Positions 17,355-26,986 of a DNA stretch of 64,000 nucleotides are shown piece by piece. Each line of letters opens with the position of its first letter. Within the stretch, counting starts at the first letter, position 1. The notes under the pieces are model-generated. The model made no database searches, was not told the DNA's origin, and was given only the letters and a program-made list of their open reading frames with translations. The stretch is from Gillisia hiemivivida (GTDB lineage: Bacteria; Bacteroidota; Bacteroidia; Flavobacteriales; Flavobacteriaceae): positions 1 through 64,000 of the forward strand of contig NZ_VORY01000005.1 of assembly GCF_007997295.1 (NCBI RefSeq). The letters run 5' to 3'. A program made the translations under genes and the position numbers.

Positions 17355-17407
17355 CTAATTTTATTTTTTTAAAGGTTTGTGGCTATAAACATTAAATTTA
17401 GAGGGGG

Positions 17408-17441
17408 TAAAATGACATCTCGACTACGCTCGATGTGACTT
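17408..17441. repeat. Small palindrome of a common flavobacterial type
   Basis: GACATCTCGACTACGCTCGA followed by TGTGAC, in the gap between two leftward genes. It can fold as ACATC...GATGT around TCGA arms. Only one copy in this window; probably a transcription-related hairpin or a dispersed repeat. Confidence 0.35.
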
Positions 17442-17506
17442 TAAATTGATAATAGCGAGATAACTCTAATTTACAAAAGGAATCCTTCGCACCAATTTGT
17501 GTACTA

Positions 17507-18973
17507 TTAATTCTCTTGAGTTTTTTTCAGCATATCTTTCCCATTTTCATTATTAGGATCCATTTCTATGGATTTCTTATAATTAAGAATTGCTAATTCC
17601 TTATTTCCCGTTTCCATATAAGCTTCTCCCAAACTGTCGTACACATTAGAAGATTCTGGAAATTCAGCCACATTAAGTTTAAAAACGGCAATGGCTTCAT
17701 TCATTTGTCCAGCCTGTAAAAATTGATATCCCAAGGCGTTCATGTCATTTTCCCTCAGGATATATTCCTTAGAACCTTTTTGTTTTTCAAATGACTTCAG
17801 GCCATTTTCCAATCCGTTTTTATTGATCTCATCCATCAGGAAATTTGCGAGCGTTTTCTGCGGAAGATCATAAGGCAGATCGTTCAGGATGTTGATAATG
17901 TTCCGGCTCATTTCTCCCAGATTCGTTCTGCCGGTATTATTAAGCAACACAACTAGTTCCTGATTGGCAGGTATTCTATTAATAAGGGTGTTAAAGCCAT
18001 TTATTCCTCCTCCATGCCCGATTACAACTAAACTATCTCTTGAACCATTTGCCATCTTATTAGTTCCCCAGCCATAGCCATAGGTTCCACTTCCAGATTT
18101 AATGTGCGGTGCAAATAAAAGATCTTTATTTTCCTTGGAAAGTAATTTATTTTCTGCAAGTGCTCTATCCCATAGATAAAGATCTTCTACTGTAGAATAA
18201 AGAGACCCTGCCGCATACGGAATAGACATATCCAGATAAGGTGCATTGGAATATGAATTTCCGCGCTTTTCGTAACCAGAAGCTCTATTTTTAAGGATCA
18301 CATCATGATTATCGAAGCCTGTATCTTTCATATTTAATGGCTGAAAGATCTTTTCTTGTAGGTTTTCTTCATAAGATTTACCAGTAACTTTTTCTATGAT
18401 CACCCCCAATAAGAAATAGCCTGAATTGCTATAAGCGAATTTTTCTCCGGGAACAAATTCCAACTCCATATCCTTAAATAGAGAGATAAAATCGTTTGGC
18501 GTATATGGATTTCGACTGGTCTCCTCGAAAAATTTAGGAAAGGAAGTATAATTAGGAATTCCCGAGCTATGCGTGAGTAAATGATGCAACGTGATCTTAT
18601 CTCCGGTAGCTTTAGGGTAGTTAGGAAGATATGTAGTGATAGGAACATCCAATTTCAAATTCCCTTTCTCAACCAATTGAAGGATCAACATGGCTGTAAA
18701 TTGTTTGGTGATAGATCCAAGCCTGTGTTTTGTAGTTGGAGTATTAGGAATATCCCATTCCATATTTGCCTTTCCAAATCCGTTCTTATAGATAACTTCA
18801 CCATCTTCGGCTACCAATAAAGAACCATTGAACTGCCCATATTCTGTATACAAGCTCATAAGGTCTTCTATTTGTGCCGCTTTAGATTGGGCATTTACTT
18901 GATTAGAGCTTATTAACCCAATAAAGTAGAAAACGAAAAGAGTTCTTAGTAAAAAGCTTGATTTTCGGAACAT
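17507..18973 (-). CDS. Secreted serine hydrolase (beta-lactamase/class C fold) with TPR tail
   Basis: 488 residues with signal peptide ending NQVNAQ. Serine-acyltransferase fold of the AmpC/DD-peptidase/esterase family: SxxK is Ser87-Ile-Thr-Lys90 in LGSITKQFTAM, YxN is in FAYSNSGYFLLG, and the third element is the HGGGINGF block. Residues about 425-485 hold tetratricopeptide repeats (NVYDSLGEAYMETGNKELAI). Flavobacteria carry many such proteins; most act as D-aminopeptidases or esterases rather than resistance enzymes. Substrate unknown. Monocistronic, same direction as the amidohydrolase. Confidence 0.85.
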   Translation of the reverse strand: MFRKSSFLLRTLFVFYFIGLISSNQVNAQSKAAQIEDLMSLYTEYGQFNGSLLVAEDGEVIYKNGFGKANMEWDIPNTPTTKHRLGSITKQFTAMLILQLVEKGNLKLDVPITTYLPNYPKATGDKITLHHLLTHSSGIPNYTSFPKFFEETSRNPYTPNDFISLFKDMELEFVPGEKFAYSNSGYFLLGVIIEKVTGKSYEENLQEKIFQPLNMKDTGFDNHDVILKNRASGYEKRGNSYSNAPYLDMSIPYAAGSLYSTVEDLYLWDRALAENKLLSKENKDLLFAPHIKSGSGTYGYGWGTNKMANGSRDSLVVIGHGGGINGFNTLINRIPANQELVVLLNNTGRTNLGEMSRNIINILNDLPYDLPQKTLANFLMDEINKNGLENGLKSFEKQKGSKEYILRENDMNALGYQFLQAGQMNEAIAVFKLNVAEFPESSNVYDSLGEAYMETGNKELAILNYKKSIEMDPNNENGKDMLKKTQEN

Positions 18974-19174
18974 TACAAGAAGTTTTAGAACGATTAATTT
19001 AAATTATAATTGATTAACTATCAACAGACTAAAATAACGAATATTTAGATAGTCCTGCTTTTATCTTAATATTGAATGTAGATTTTTGATTTAATCCTAT
19101 AAAAAAGCGACTCAAGTTTTTACTTGAGCTCAATGACTAATGCATGAGATTTTGAAATCACTTCTTTAATAATT

Positions 19175-20002
19175 CTAATTTAAGATGGCAACGATCCTCA
19201 AGGGAGCACCACTTCCCCCCTTTATTTTCATTGGTAAGGCTATAATTTGAAAATCTTTACTTGGTAATTTATCTAGATTCGTTAAATTTTCGAAAGCTGG
19301 GATGTTCTTGGACAGCAGAATAATATGACTTTCAAAAGTTTGAGATTGTCCATAATCTATACTGGGTGTATCTAAACCAATCGCATGAATATTTCTGTTT
19401 TCCACTAGCCAATTTGCAGCTTCCGGAGCTAATCCTGGAAAATGTAATTTTTTAATAGCTTCTTCTCCCCTCTCATTGGTTCCCAAATATTTCATTTTAT
19501 CTGGATAAAATTTTGAGAAACCTGTTTCCAGCAATACGATAGCTCCTTGAGGAATCTCCATATTCTGCTCTTTCTCCCATTTTTTAAGGTCTTCTATACT
19601 AATAAGATAGTCAGGATTTTTTATGGCATTTTCTGAAACATCGATTTTAATAGCATTCCCAATTAAATTTTCTAAAGGTATTTCATCTACTGTTTGTTTG
19701 TTGTTTGCAAAATGGATGGGCGCATCTATATGCGTGCCCCCATGCTCTGCAGTTGCAAAATTATTAGCCGAGTAATAAAAGCCTTGATCTGTTTTGCCTT
19801 TTGAAACAACTTCCAATTCAAATTCTTTAGCAGTAACCCAGTAAATAGTTTCTTCTGAAAAAACATGGGTGAGATCTATAATTTTACCTTCTAAACCTTG
19901 ACCTGTTTTACTTTCAAGGCCATCGTTAGATGTACTCGGATTGTTATTACATTCAACTAAGAATAAAAAGGAAACTAAAATTTTTAATACAGTACTTTTC
20001 AT
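19175..20002 (-). CDS. Cyclase family lipoprotein (kynurenine formamidase-like fold)
   Basis: 275 residues. It starts MKSTVLKILVSFLFLVEC with a probable lipid-bearing Cys18, so it is likely membrane-anchored. The metal-dependent cyclase signature HGGTHIDAPIHF lies at residues 87-98 with its metal-binding His and Asp residues, preceded by IIDLTHVFSEETIYW and followed by IVLLETGFSKFY and HAIGLDTPSIDYG. Cytosolic relatives hydrolyse N-formylkynurenine or act on polyketides; exported lipoprotein versions have no assigned substrate. Confidence 0.82.
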   Translation of the reverse strand: MKSTVLKILVSFLFLVECNNNPSTSNDGLESKTGQGLEGKIIDLTHVFSEETIYWVTAKEFELEVVSKGKTDQGFYYSANNFATAEHGGTHIDAPIHFANNKQTVDEIPLENLIGNAIKIDVSENAIKNPDYLISIEDLKKWEKEQNMEIPQGAIVLLETGFSKFYPDKMKYLGTNERGEEAIKKLHFPGLAPEAANWLVENRNIHAIGLDTPSIDYGQSQTFESHIILLSKNIPAFENLTNLDKLPSKDFQIIALPMKIKGGSGAPLRIVAILN

Positions 20003-20109
20003 GATACTAATTTAGATTCATTTTTCAATTAAGAAGCTCTGTGCAACTCCACGAGATATATCCCAAGCTATCAGTAGGATTATAATTTCAAAACGCGACA
20101 TTTCAATAG

Positions 20110-20661
20110 CTATTTGGTCGGGGAATTAGACCCTAATGATGGATTGAATTTTTCAAAAATTATATTTTTAGGGTTACTTTCATCAAATCTGTCTGTATTC
20201 AGAACAAACTCGTTCTTTCTCAATAATTTTGTTGAAGCCTCGTTATTTTTTTGCGTGAAGGCTTCAATTTTATTAAAACCCAAAACATTGAAACCAAATT
20301 TTAAAACTACTGTCATTGCTTCATTCATGATTCCCGTATTGTGAAATATTGGATCTAGATCGTAACCTATTTCAGCAGTTTTTCTATCTTCAGAAAAATT
20401 CCACAAGCAAATAGAACCAATCATTCCAAAATCATTTTTAAGAGAAATAGTCCACTGAATTGTTTCTGAATTTTTGATACCTAGTTTTGTTCTTTCTATA
20501 AAATCTATCGCTTTCTCCTTCGTATCTGCATTCGGCCGTTTTACAAATTGATTCACAATAGGATCTGTTCGCAAATAGGAAACTCGTTTCCAATCTGACT
20601 TCAATAATTCTCTTAAAACCAATCTTTCTGTTTTTAACTGAGGAAAAGGTTTAAACTTCAT
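20110..20661 (-). CDS. GNAT acetyltransferase, RimJ/RimL type, with repeat-derived tail
   Basis: 183 residues. KTERLVLRELLKSDWKRV is the RimJ/RimL opening, GSICLWNFSEDRKTAEIGYD and FHNTGIMNEAMTVVLKFGF form the acetyl-CoA site, and NNEASTKLLRKNEF is the conserved late helix. The last dozen residues, FNPSLGSNSPTK, are coded by a degenerate copy of repeat R (R5) rather than by acetyltransferase sequence; the native protein probably ended at about FEK. This is the third acetyltransferase of the window; substrate unknown. Confidence 0.85.
   Translation of the reverse strand: MKFKPFPQLKTERLVLRELLKSDWKRVSYLRTDPIVNQFVKRPNADTKEKAIDFIERTKLGIKNSETIQWTISLKNDFGMIGSICLWNFSEDRKTAEIGYDLDPIFHNTGIMNEAMTVVLKFGFNVLGFNKIEAFTQKNNEASTKLLRKNEFVLNTDRFDESNPKNIIFEKFNPSLGSNSPTK
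20119..20148 (-). repeat. Dispersed repeat R, copy 5 (short, degenerate, within a gene end)
   Basis: CGGGGAATTAGACCCTAATGATGGATTGAA matches the end of intact copies with several changes. The stop codon normally present (TAA) has become TCTAAT in frame, so translation of the GNAT gene reads through it as FNPSLGSNSP. Confidence 0.7.
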
Positions 20662-20859
20662 ATTTGATCGAATTTTTTATTTCTTCTTCAAAAGTATATC
20701 AAAATAATTGATAGTTTTCTTAAAGGTCTTTAGGTATTATTTCTAAAGTTCTTTATTTGCTTGGTCTTTGCCAGAGTTATAGGGAAGATGTTGAACAATT
20801 TTAAATATCCAGGCATCCTCTAAAATGTTGCATTTATACAACTGTTATTATGCATAAAT

Positions 20860-21825
20860 TTAAGCTTCTCCATCTTTCAACTTTAAAATAGTTTGTCGTT
20901 CTCGATTTACCATAAGCTGTGTGACATCTGGTCTTGAATAATGCCCGGAAGGATCAAAATTCTGGCGTTCCTCTAAAACCCGATTAAAATCTAATGTAGC
21001 TGTTAGAATTCCTTCTTTATCCACTACCGGTTCTAGTACCCATTCCCCATCTGGACCCGCAATACAAGAACCTCCATTAGCTAGAACCTCAGGAGCATTT
21101 TCTAGTATTTTCGAAATATGCGGAGTTGCTGCTGGAAAATCATTTTTGCTCATTAAGCTAGACACCGAGATTACATAAGACCTAGATTCTCTGGCTATAA
21201 AACGGGTGATATCTTTGGTGTTTTCAATGGTTCCCGGCCATACTGCAATATGTAAATTCTCTCCTTGTCCATATAATGCCGCGCGCGGTAATGGCATCCA
21301 ATTTTCCCAGCAGTTTAAACCGCCCACAGTAAATTCCTTTAGTGAATGCACTTGCAATCCATTTCCGTCTCCGGGAGACCATGTTAAGCGTTCTTCATAA
21401 GTTGGCTGGAGTTTTCTATGCACAGAGCATATTTCTCCGTATTGATCTATATAGACCAAAGAACAATACAAACTATGTCCACCTCTATTCTTTGGGCGCT
21501 CAATAATTCCAAGATAGATAGCTATTTTGTTTTCCCTTGCGAGGGTACAAATCTCATTTAAATCTCCAGCTTCAATCTGAATTGCATTTCTAAGATAATG
21601 TGCATGGAGCTCTTTTTGAACTTTCGAATTAAATTCGGCTCCATTGGTTAACGATACCCAAAACGGATAACCGGGGAGCAAGCCCTCTCCAAACACCACT
21701 AATTCGCATTTTTTTGCTGCAGCATCGACTATAGAAGACTTAATCTTTTCAATAGTTTTCAGCTTATCCAGCCAAATTGGAGAAATTTGAGCCATTCCCA
21801 CTTTTAATATATTAGTATTTTTCAT
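20860..21825 (-). CDS. Nitrilase (carbon-nitrogen hydrolase)
   Basis: 321 residues. It shows the nitrilase superfamily triad: Glu47 in VVFGEGLLPGYPFW, Lys138 in HRKLQPTYEERLTW, and nucleophile Cys172 in LNCWENWMPLPR. The CWExxxPL context and the PGYPxW block place it with true nitrilases (branch 1, nitrile to acid plus ammonia) rather than amidases. Cytosolic, no signal peptide. It may detoxify or use aldoxime- or plant/algal-derived nitriles; the substrate is not shown by the sequence. Gap upstream (21826-22052) contains the inverted repeat ATCTCTGAAAATTCAGAGAT. Confidence 0.88.
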   Translation of the reverse strand: MKNTNILKVGMAQISPIWLDKLKTIEKIKSSIVDAAAKKCELVVFGEGLLPGYPFWVSLTNGAEFNSKVQKELHAHYLRNAIQIEAGDLNEICTLARENKIAIYLGIIERPKNRGGHSLYCSLVYIDQYGEICSVHRKLQPTYEERLTWSPGDGNGLQVHSLKEFTVGGLNCWENWMPLPRAALYGQGENLHIAVWPGTIENTKDITRFIARESRSYVISVSSLMSKNDFPAATPHISKILENAPEVLANGGSCIAGPDGEWVLEPVVDKEGILTATLDFNRVLEERQNFDPSGHYSRPDVTQLMVNRERQTILKLKDGEA

Positions 21826-22052
21826 GATATTTTTTTAAAATTAATTTTAGGTAAAAGCCAGAAGATCATATAAAAATGGACTTTTTAACTAGTTTAGAAT
21901 TATGTTTTTTTCTTATAATGATCAGCGATCTGTTCTTTAAAAATTATATTTCAATCTCTGAAAATTCAGAGATAAAATTAGGGGAGTTGATTGCTGAAAT
22001 TTTTGCACTAAAATGATATATAGTTTTTATAGGGGTCACCCTAAGGGTTTTA

Positions 22053-22256
22053 TTAAATATCTATTGCGGTTAAGTCGCAAACATTTTTAAATAACTGCTC
22101 TGAAAGATAAGAAATATCTTGTTTCACGCTGTAATTACTAATATGGAGGTATGCTAATCTAAAGTGTTCTTCATATATAAATAGAGAATCACCTAATTTC
22201 GTTGATGTAAATTGCTGCTTAGACCCCAAGTCTGTATATTCAAAATAAGAGTTCAT
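22053..22256 (-). CDS. Hypothetical 67-residue protein
   Basis: Starts MNSYFEYTDLGSKQQF and is mixed hydrophilic, with a central EEHFRLAYLHISNYSV and no signal or membrane segment. No family recognised. It stands alone between the nitrilase and ftsK, transcribed away from ftsK. The frame is open from a plausible ATG and has normal amino-acid composition, so it is probably real but small. Confidence 0.45.
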   Translation of the reverse strand: MNSYFEYTDLGSKQQFTSTKLGDSLFIYEEHFRLAYLHISNYSVKQDISYLSEQLFKNVCDLTAIDI

Positions 22257-22431
22257 AGAGATGTATTTATTCTATTAAAGAGGTTAAAAATATTAAATAT
22301 AACAAATAGGCTGTAGAATATACTTTCAGAATTTTAAAGAATAAAATCCTTAGATTTGAGTTTATAAAAGTTAAAGTTCCTAATTGTTAATATTGAAGCC
22401 TGATTCTTTATTTTAGAATCTTGCTAAATTG

Positions 22432-22439
22432 TATTTTTG
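22432..22439 (+). promoter_or_regulatory. -7 promoter box of ftsK
   Basis: TATTTTTG fits the Bacteroidota consensus TAnnTTTG and ends 21 bases before the ftsK ATG, leaving a short leader. No strong -33 TTG is seen at the ideal spacing. Confidence 0.6.
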
Positions 22440-22460
22440 CCCAAACTCCTTTGAGAATTT

Positions 22461-24836
22461 ATGCCCAAGAAAAAAGCCTCAACCAGAAAAACTAAAAGTA
22501 CGAAGATCAATAAACCGGTATTTAAGCTTAACAGGCAGCAAAAAGTGGTTTTAGGCAGCTTCCTAATGTTATTGGGGGTTGGCTTGCTAATTGCTTTTAT
22601 TTCATTTTTATTTAACTGGCAAGCAGATCAAAGTACGCTTCAGGATTTTGGAAACCGTGAACTAGTTGCTAAAAACTGGATGAGCAAGTTTGGAGCAAGT
22701 ATCAGTGATTTTTTTATATACAATGGTTTTGGGCTCGCTGCTTTTATATTAGCCAGTTTAGTAACACTTACCGGAGTTTATCTTTTCTTCGATTTTAAAC
22801 TGAAAAATCTTTTCAAATTTTGGTTCTGGGGATTATTAATGATGATCTGGTGGGCAGTCTTCTTCGGTTTTTTCGCTGAAAAGAATGCAATGCTGGGAGG
22901 CCGTGTAGGTTTTGAGATCAATGATTATTTACAAGATTACATCGGGCTAATTGGAACAGCTTTATTGCTAACTTTTATGCTCATTTCATATCTGGTTTTT
23001 AGACTGAAGATCACTCCAGAACTTATAGGTTCGTTTATCAGTTCTAAAAAGAAGGAAATAAGAGATGACTTCGAGACGACTTCAACATCTTCAACAAATT
23101 CAACACCAGCGAATAAAACTTACGAAGAAGAAGATTGGGTTTCTGAAGTTGTACCGAAAAAAGGATCTTCCAATATTGAAGATAAATCCGCTCCTACTCC
23201 ACTTACAATTAATAAAGATATTCCAAAGCCAACTCCAGTTGCAATAGAGGAAGATTTAAAAATGGAAGTAGAAACTGTAGAAGAGGAAGAAGTTGAAGAC
23301 ACTCTTAGTAGTAAGTTAGTCAAAGATTTTGGGGAATTCGACCCAACCTTAGAGCTTAAAAATTACAAATGGCCTACTATAGATCTACTGAAGGATTATA
23401 ACGCAGGAGGTGGCGGAATAACTGTAGATCAAGAAGAGTTAGAAGAAAACAAAAATACCATTGTCTCTACTCTTAAGAATTATAAGATCGAAATAGCACA
23501 CATAAAAGCCACAGTAGGACCAACTGTTACCTTATATGAGATAGTTCCCGAAGCGGGAATTCGTATCTCGAAAATCAAGAACTTAGAAGATGACATCGCA
23601 CTTTCTCTTGCGGCCTTAGGTATTAGAATTATTGCGCCTATCCCAGGAAAAGGAACCATTGGTATTGAAGTGCCTAATAAGAATGCAACTATCGTATCTA
23701 TGCGTTCTGTGATCGCTTCTCCAAAATTCCAAAATGCCGAAATGGAACTGCCAATGGCACTAGGAAAATCTATTTCCAATGAGACCTTTGTGGTAGATCT
23801 TGCCAAAATGCCTCACCTGCTAATGGCTGGTGCTACAGGACAAGGAAAATCTGTTGGTTTAAATGCAATTCTAACCTCCCTACTCTACTGCAAGCACCCG
23901 GCAGAAGTGAAGTTTGTGTTAGTAGATCCAAAGAAAGTAGAACTTACTCTTTTCAATAAGATTGAACGTCATTACCTGGCGAAACTTCCAGGCTCGGAAG
24001 ATGCGATTATCACCGATAATTCTAAGGTAATTGCTACGCTTAATTCTCTATGTATAGAAATGGATGACCGTTATAACCTTTTAAAGGATGCAATGGTTAG
24101 AAACATTAAAGAATACAATGTAAAATTCAAAGCGAGAAAACTAAATCCGGAGAACGGACATAAGTTTCTTCCTTATATCGTACTAGTGATTGATGAATTC
24201 GCAGATCTTATTATGACGGCTGGAAAAGAAGTGGAAACCCCTATCGCGAGATTGGCTCAGTTAGCTCGTGCTATTGGTATTCATCTAATTATTGCAACCC
24301 AAAGACCTTCTGTAAACGTTATTACAGGGATCATCAAAGCTAACTTCCCTGCCAGAATTGCTTTTAGAGTAACTTCTAAAATAGATTCAAGAACAATTTT
24401 GGACTCCCAAGGAGCCGATCAGTTAATTGGTCGTGGAGATATGTTATTTACTCAAGGGAATGAACTGGTGCGTATTCAATGTGCATTTGTGGACACTCCA
24501 GAGGTAGATAAAATTACCGAATTCATTGGTTCTCAAAAAGCATATCCTGATGCTCATTTACTCCCAGAATATGACGATCCTGAGAGTGGCACAGGACTTG
24601 ATATAGATGTAAGCGAGCGAGATAAATTGTTCCGGGAAGCTGCAGAAGTTATAGTGATTGCACAACAAGGTTCTGCATCTTTACTACAACGAAAATTGAA
24701 GTTAGGATATAACCGCGCCGGTAGAATTGTAGATCAATTAGAAGCCGCCGGAATTGTGGGTCCTTTTGAAGGAAGTAAAGCCCGCCAAGTTTTAGTGACA
24801 GATCTCGTCTCTTTAGACCAACTATTAAACAATTGA
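22461..24836 (+). CDS. ftsK: DNA translocase FtsK
   Basis: 791 residues. Septum-located motor that pumps the chromosome termini apart at division. The N-terminus has four transmembrane helices between residues 30 and 190 (VVLGSFLMLLGVGLLIAFIS is the first), followed by a short acidic linker, about 190-300, much shorter than in Escherichia coli. The motor has Walker A GATGQGKSVGL (about 455-465), Walker B YIVLVIDEFADLI, and IIATQRPSVNVITG. The C-terminal gamma winged helix (LLQRKLKLGYNRAGRIVDQLE) reads KOPS-type sites. First gene of the ftsK-lolA-lptF/G cluster, 23 bp ahead of lolA. Confidence 0.96.
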   Translation: MPKKKASTRKTKSTKINKPVFKLNRQQKVVLGSFLMLLGVGLLIAFISFLFNWQADQSTLQDFGNRELVAKNWMSKFGASISDFFIYNGFGLAAFILASLVTLTGVYLFFDFKLKNLFKFWFWGLLMMIWWAVFFGFFAEKNAMLGGRVGFEINDYLQDYIGLIGTALLLTFMLISYLVFRLKITPELIGSFISSKKKEIRDDFETTSTSSTNSTPANKTYEEEDWVSEVVPKKGSSNIEDKSAPTPLTINKDIPKPTPVAIEEDLKMEVETVEEEEVEDTLSSKLVKDFGEFDPTLELKNYKWPTIDLLKDYNAGGGGITVDQEELEENKNTIVSTLKNYKIEIAHIKATVGPTVTLYEIVPEAGIRISKIKNLEDDIALSLAALGIRIIAPIPGKGTIGIEVPNKNATIVSMRSVIASPKFQNAEMELPMALGKSISNETFVVDLAKMPHLLMAGATGQGKSVGLNAILTSLLYCKHPAEVKFVLVDPKKVELTLFNKIERHYLAKLPGSEDAIITDNSKVIATLNSLCIEMDDRYNLLKDAMVRNIKEYNVKFKARKLNPENGHKFLPYIVLVIDEFADLIMTAGKEVETPIARLAQLARAIGIHLIIATQRPSVNVITGIIKANFPARIAFRVTSKIDSRTILDSQGADQLIGRGDMLFTQGNELVRIQCAFVDTPEVDKITEFIGSQKAYPDAHLLPEYDDPESGTGLDIDVSERDKLFREAAEVIVIAQQGSASLLQRKLKLGYNRAGRIVDQLEAAGIVGPFEGSKARQVLVTDLVSLDQLLNN

Positions 24837-24859
24837 GACACAAAATTAAAAAACTAAAG

Positions 24860-25504
24860 ATGAAAAGATTAAGTATTGTAATGATTGCCTTATTCAGCAT
24901 TTTCGCTATGAATGCTCAGGAATCTACAAAAGCAAAAAAATTATTAAGCGAGGTATCTTCTAAGGTAAAAGCCTATGATAATATGGTGATCGACTTTAAA
25001 TACTCTCTAGAAAACACTGCAGAGAGCGTAAGCCAGGAAACACGTGGTGATGTTAGTATTAACGGAGATAAGTATTTATTGAATTTAATGGGTACCACTC
25101 AGTTATTCGATGGTAAGAAAATTTACACCATCATCCCAGAGGATCAAGAAATCAATATATCTGATTATGTAGAAGAAGATGCTAATAATATTACACCTTC
25201 TAAAATGTTTTCTTTTTACGAAGAAGGATACACTTACAAATGGGATATTTCTCAGGATGTAAAAGGTAGACAGATCCAATATATTAAGTTAACACCAATG
25301 GATAGTAATGCCGATGTGAAAAATATTTTATTAGGTATAGATAGCCAGACCAAACATATCTACAACTTAATTCAAACGCAGGATAATGGAACAAAGATCA
25401 CTATTACTGTAAAGAGTTTCAAAACTAATCAGCCATTAGCGAAGAATTTGTTCAGCTTTAATGAAGGACGATATAAAGATTTTTATATCAATAGATTAGA
25501 CTAA
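24860..25504 (+). CDS. LolA-like outer membrane lipoprotein carrier
   Basis: 214 residues from the ATG at 24860; this start gives the signal peptide MKRLSIVMIALFSIFAMNAQ, while nine upstream codons reach back into ftsK. LolA fold: NMVIDFKYSLENTAESVSQE, then GDVSINGDKYLLNLMGTTQLFDGKKIYTI (split by strand turns) and a C-terminal LFSFNEGRYKDFYINRLD. In Bacteroidota these periplasmic beta-half-barrels ferry lipoproteins to the outer membrane. It sits between ftsK and an LPS/lipid permease gene, with only one base before the latter, so it is co-transcribed. Confidence 0.85.
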   Translation: MKRLSIVMIALFSIFAMNAQESTKAKKLLSEVSSKVKAYDNMVIDFKYSLENTAESVSQETRGDVSINGDKYLLNLMGTTQLFDGKKIYTIIPEDQEINISDYVEEDANNITPSKMFSFYEEGYTYKWDISQDVKGRQIQYIKLTPMDSNADVKNILLGIDSQTKHIYNLIQTQDNGTKITITVKSFKTNQPLAKNLFSFNEGRYKDFYINRLD

Positions 25505-25505
25505 A

Positions 25506-26948
25506 TTGAGAATCCTAGACCGGTACATATTAGTAAGTTATTTAAAAACATTTTTAGTAGTTTTTATCATCTTGATGTTCATTTTTGTACTTCAAACCAT
25601 TTGGTTGTACATAGGTGAACTTGCCGGAAAAGATATAGATGCAGGAATTATTCTAAAATTCCTGCTTTATTTTTCTCCAAAACTAGTACCGCTTGTTCTA
25701 CCCCTTACCATTCTACTTACTTCTATAATGACCTTTGGAAGTTTTGCAGAAAATTACGAATTCGCCGCCATGAAATCAGCAGGAATTTCCCTGCAAAGAG
25801 CGATGCGAAGTCTTACTGTTTTTATTATTTTTATAAGCCTTGTTGCTTTTTTCTTTTCGAACAATGTGATTCCCGCTGCAGAATTTAAATCTATCAATCT
25901 AAGAAAGAACATTGCGCAGCTAAAGCCTACCATGGCAATTTCTGAAGGGGTCTTTAATGATATTCAAGATTTTAATATTAAGGTTGATGAAAAAACTGGT
26001 GACAATGACCAGTATCTAAAGAATGTGATTATTCATCAAAAATCTGCAAGAAGTGAAAATCTCACGGTCATAAAAGCTACTGAAGGAGAGTTAGTAGGAA
26101 GCACAGATTCTGAAGTACTTTCCCTTATACTGAAAGATGGAAATTATTATGATGAAATTCCGCAAAAAGATCCTTCCAAACGGGACGATAAACCTTTTAC
26201 AAAGAGTTATTTCCAAGAATATATAATTAATATAGATATTTCTAATTTTAATAATGTAGACATGGATGACGAGAATTATAGAAATTCTCAAAACATGTTG
26301 AAGATTGGAGAGCTTTCGCAGAGTATAGATTCTTTCTCTACTTCCTACAACCAAGAATTAAATAAGTTTGCCGATGTTATTTATAGCCGTACCGGTGCAA
26401 GTTATTTTGCGTCTAATTACAAGGCTAAAGATTCCATTACCAATTTTGATGAATCTATTCTAGAATTATATGATAATAAGGATGCATTACAAATTGTAGA
26501 TCTTTCCTTAGGGACTGTAAATGCAGCGCTTTCCAGCGTATCTATTAAAAAACAGGAATTCCAGAATAGCACAAGACAACTTAATAAATTTGAAATTGCC
26601 CTTCATGAAAAATATGTTTTAGGTGTTGCCTGTATCATTTTGTTCTTCGTGGGAGCCCCTTTGGGAGCCATAATAAGAAAAGGGGGGATGGGACTTCCTA
26701 TGGTCGTTGCCATTTTAATCTTCCTTACCTATCACTTTATAGGGATCTTTGCTAAAAACAGTGCAGAAGATGGAAGTATGAGTCCGTTTCTGGCATCTTG
26801 GCTTTCCACTTTAATCATGTTGCCATTAGGAATCTTTTTCACATATAGAGCAACCACTGATCAAGGCCTATTGGCTTTCGGTAATTTTATGGCTCCAATC
26901 AATAAGCTTATTAAAAAACTCTTCAGGAGTAAGACGGAAACAAAATAG
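25506..26948 (+). CDS. LptF/LptG family permease
   Basis: 480 residues starting at TTG one base after the lolA stop; MRILDRYILVSYLKTFLVVF is the conserved first helix of the YjgP/YjgQ (LptF/G) family, which supports the TTG. Three N-terminal and three C-terminal transmembrane segments (C-terminal GVACIILFFVGAPLGAIIRKG) flank a periplasmic jellyroll domain, about residues 105-365. LptF/G pair with LptB to extract LPS from the inner membrane and push it to the outer membrane. Flavobacteria encode two such genes at separate loci; which of F or G this is cannot be told. Confidence 0.88.
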   Translation: MRILDRYILVSYLKTFLVVFIILMFIFVLQTIWLYIGELAGKDIDAGIILKFLLYFSPKLVPLVLPLTILLTSIMTFGSFAENYEFAAMKSAGISLQRAMRSLTVFIIFISLVAFFFSNNVIPAAEFKSINLRKNIAQLKPTMAISEGVFNDIQDFNIKVDEKTGDNDQYLKNVIIHQKSARSENLTVIKATEGELVGSTDSEVLSLILKDGNYYDEIPQKDPSKRDDKPFTKSYFQEYIINIDISNFNNVDMDDENYRNSQNMLKIGELSQSIDSFSTSYNQELNKFADVIYSRTGASYFASNYKAKDSITNFDESILELYDNKDALQIVDLSLGTVNAALSSVSIKKQEFQNSTRQLNKFEIALHEKYVLGVACIILFFVGAPLGAIIRKGGMGLPMVVAILIFLTYHFIGIFAKNSAEDGSMSPFLASWLSTLIMLPLGIFFTYRATTDQGLLAFGNFMAPINKLIKKLFRSKTETK

Positions 26949-26954
26949 ATTAAA

Positions 26955-26962
26955 TATCTTTG
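26955..26962 (+). promoter_or_regulatory. -7 promoter box of ribBA
   Basis: TATCTTTG matches TAnnTTTG exactly, 24 bases before the ATG at 26987. It overlaps an alternative TTG codon at 26960, which therefore lies upstream of the transcript and cannot be the start. Confidence 0.7.
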
Positions 26963-26986
26963 CAGCCTGAAAAAGAAACTATTATT

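Noticed and set aside
17507-18973. Serine hydrolase as an antibiotic resistance beta-lactamase
   Set aside because: SxxK and YxN are shared by many esterases and peptidases; the TPR tail and lack of class C hallmarks do not support resistance.
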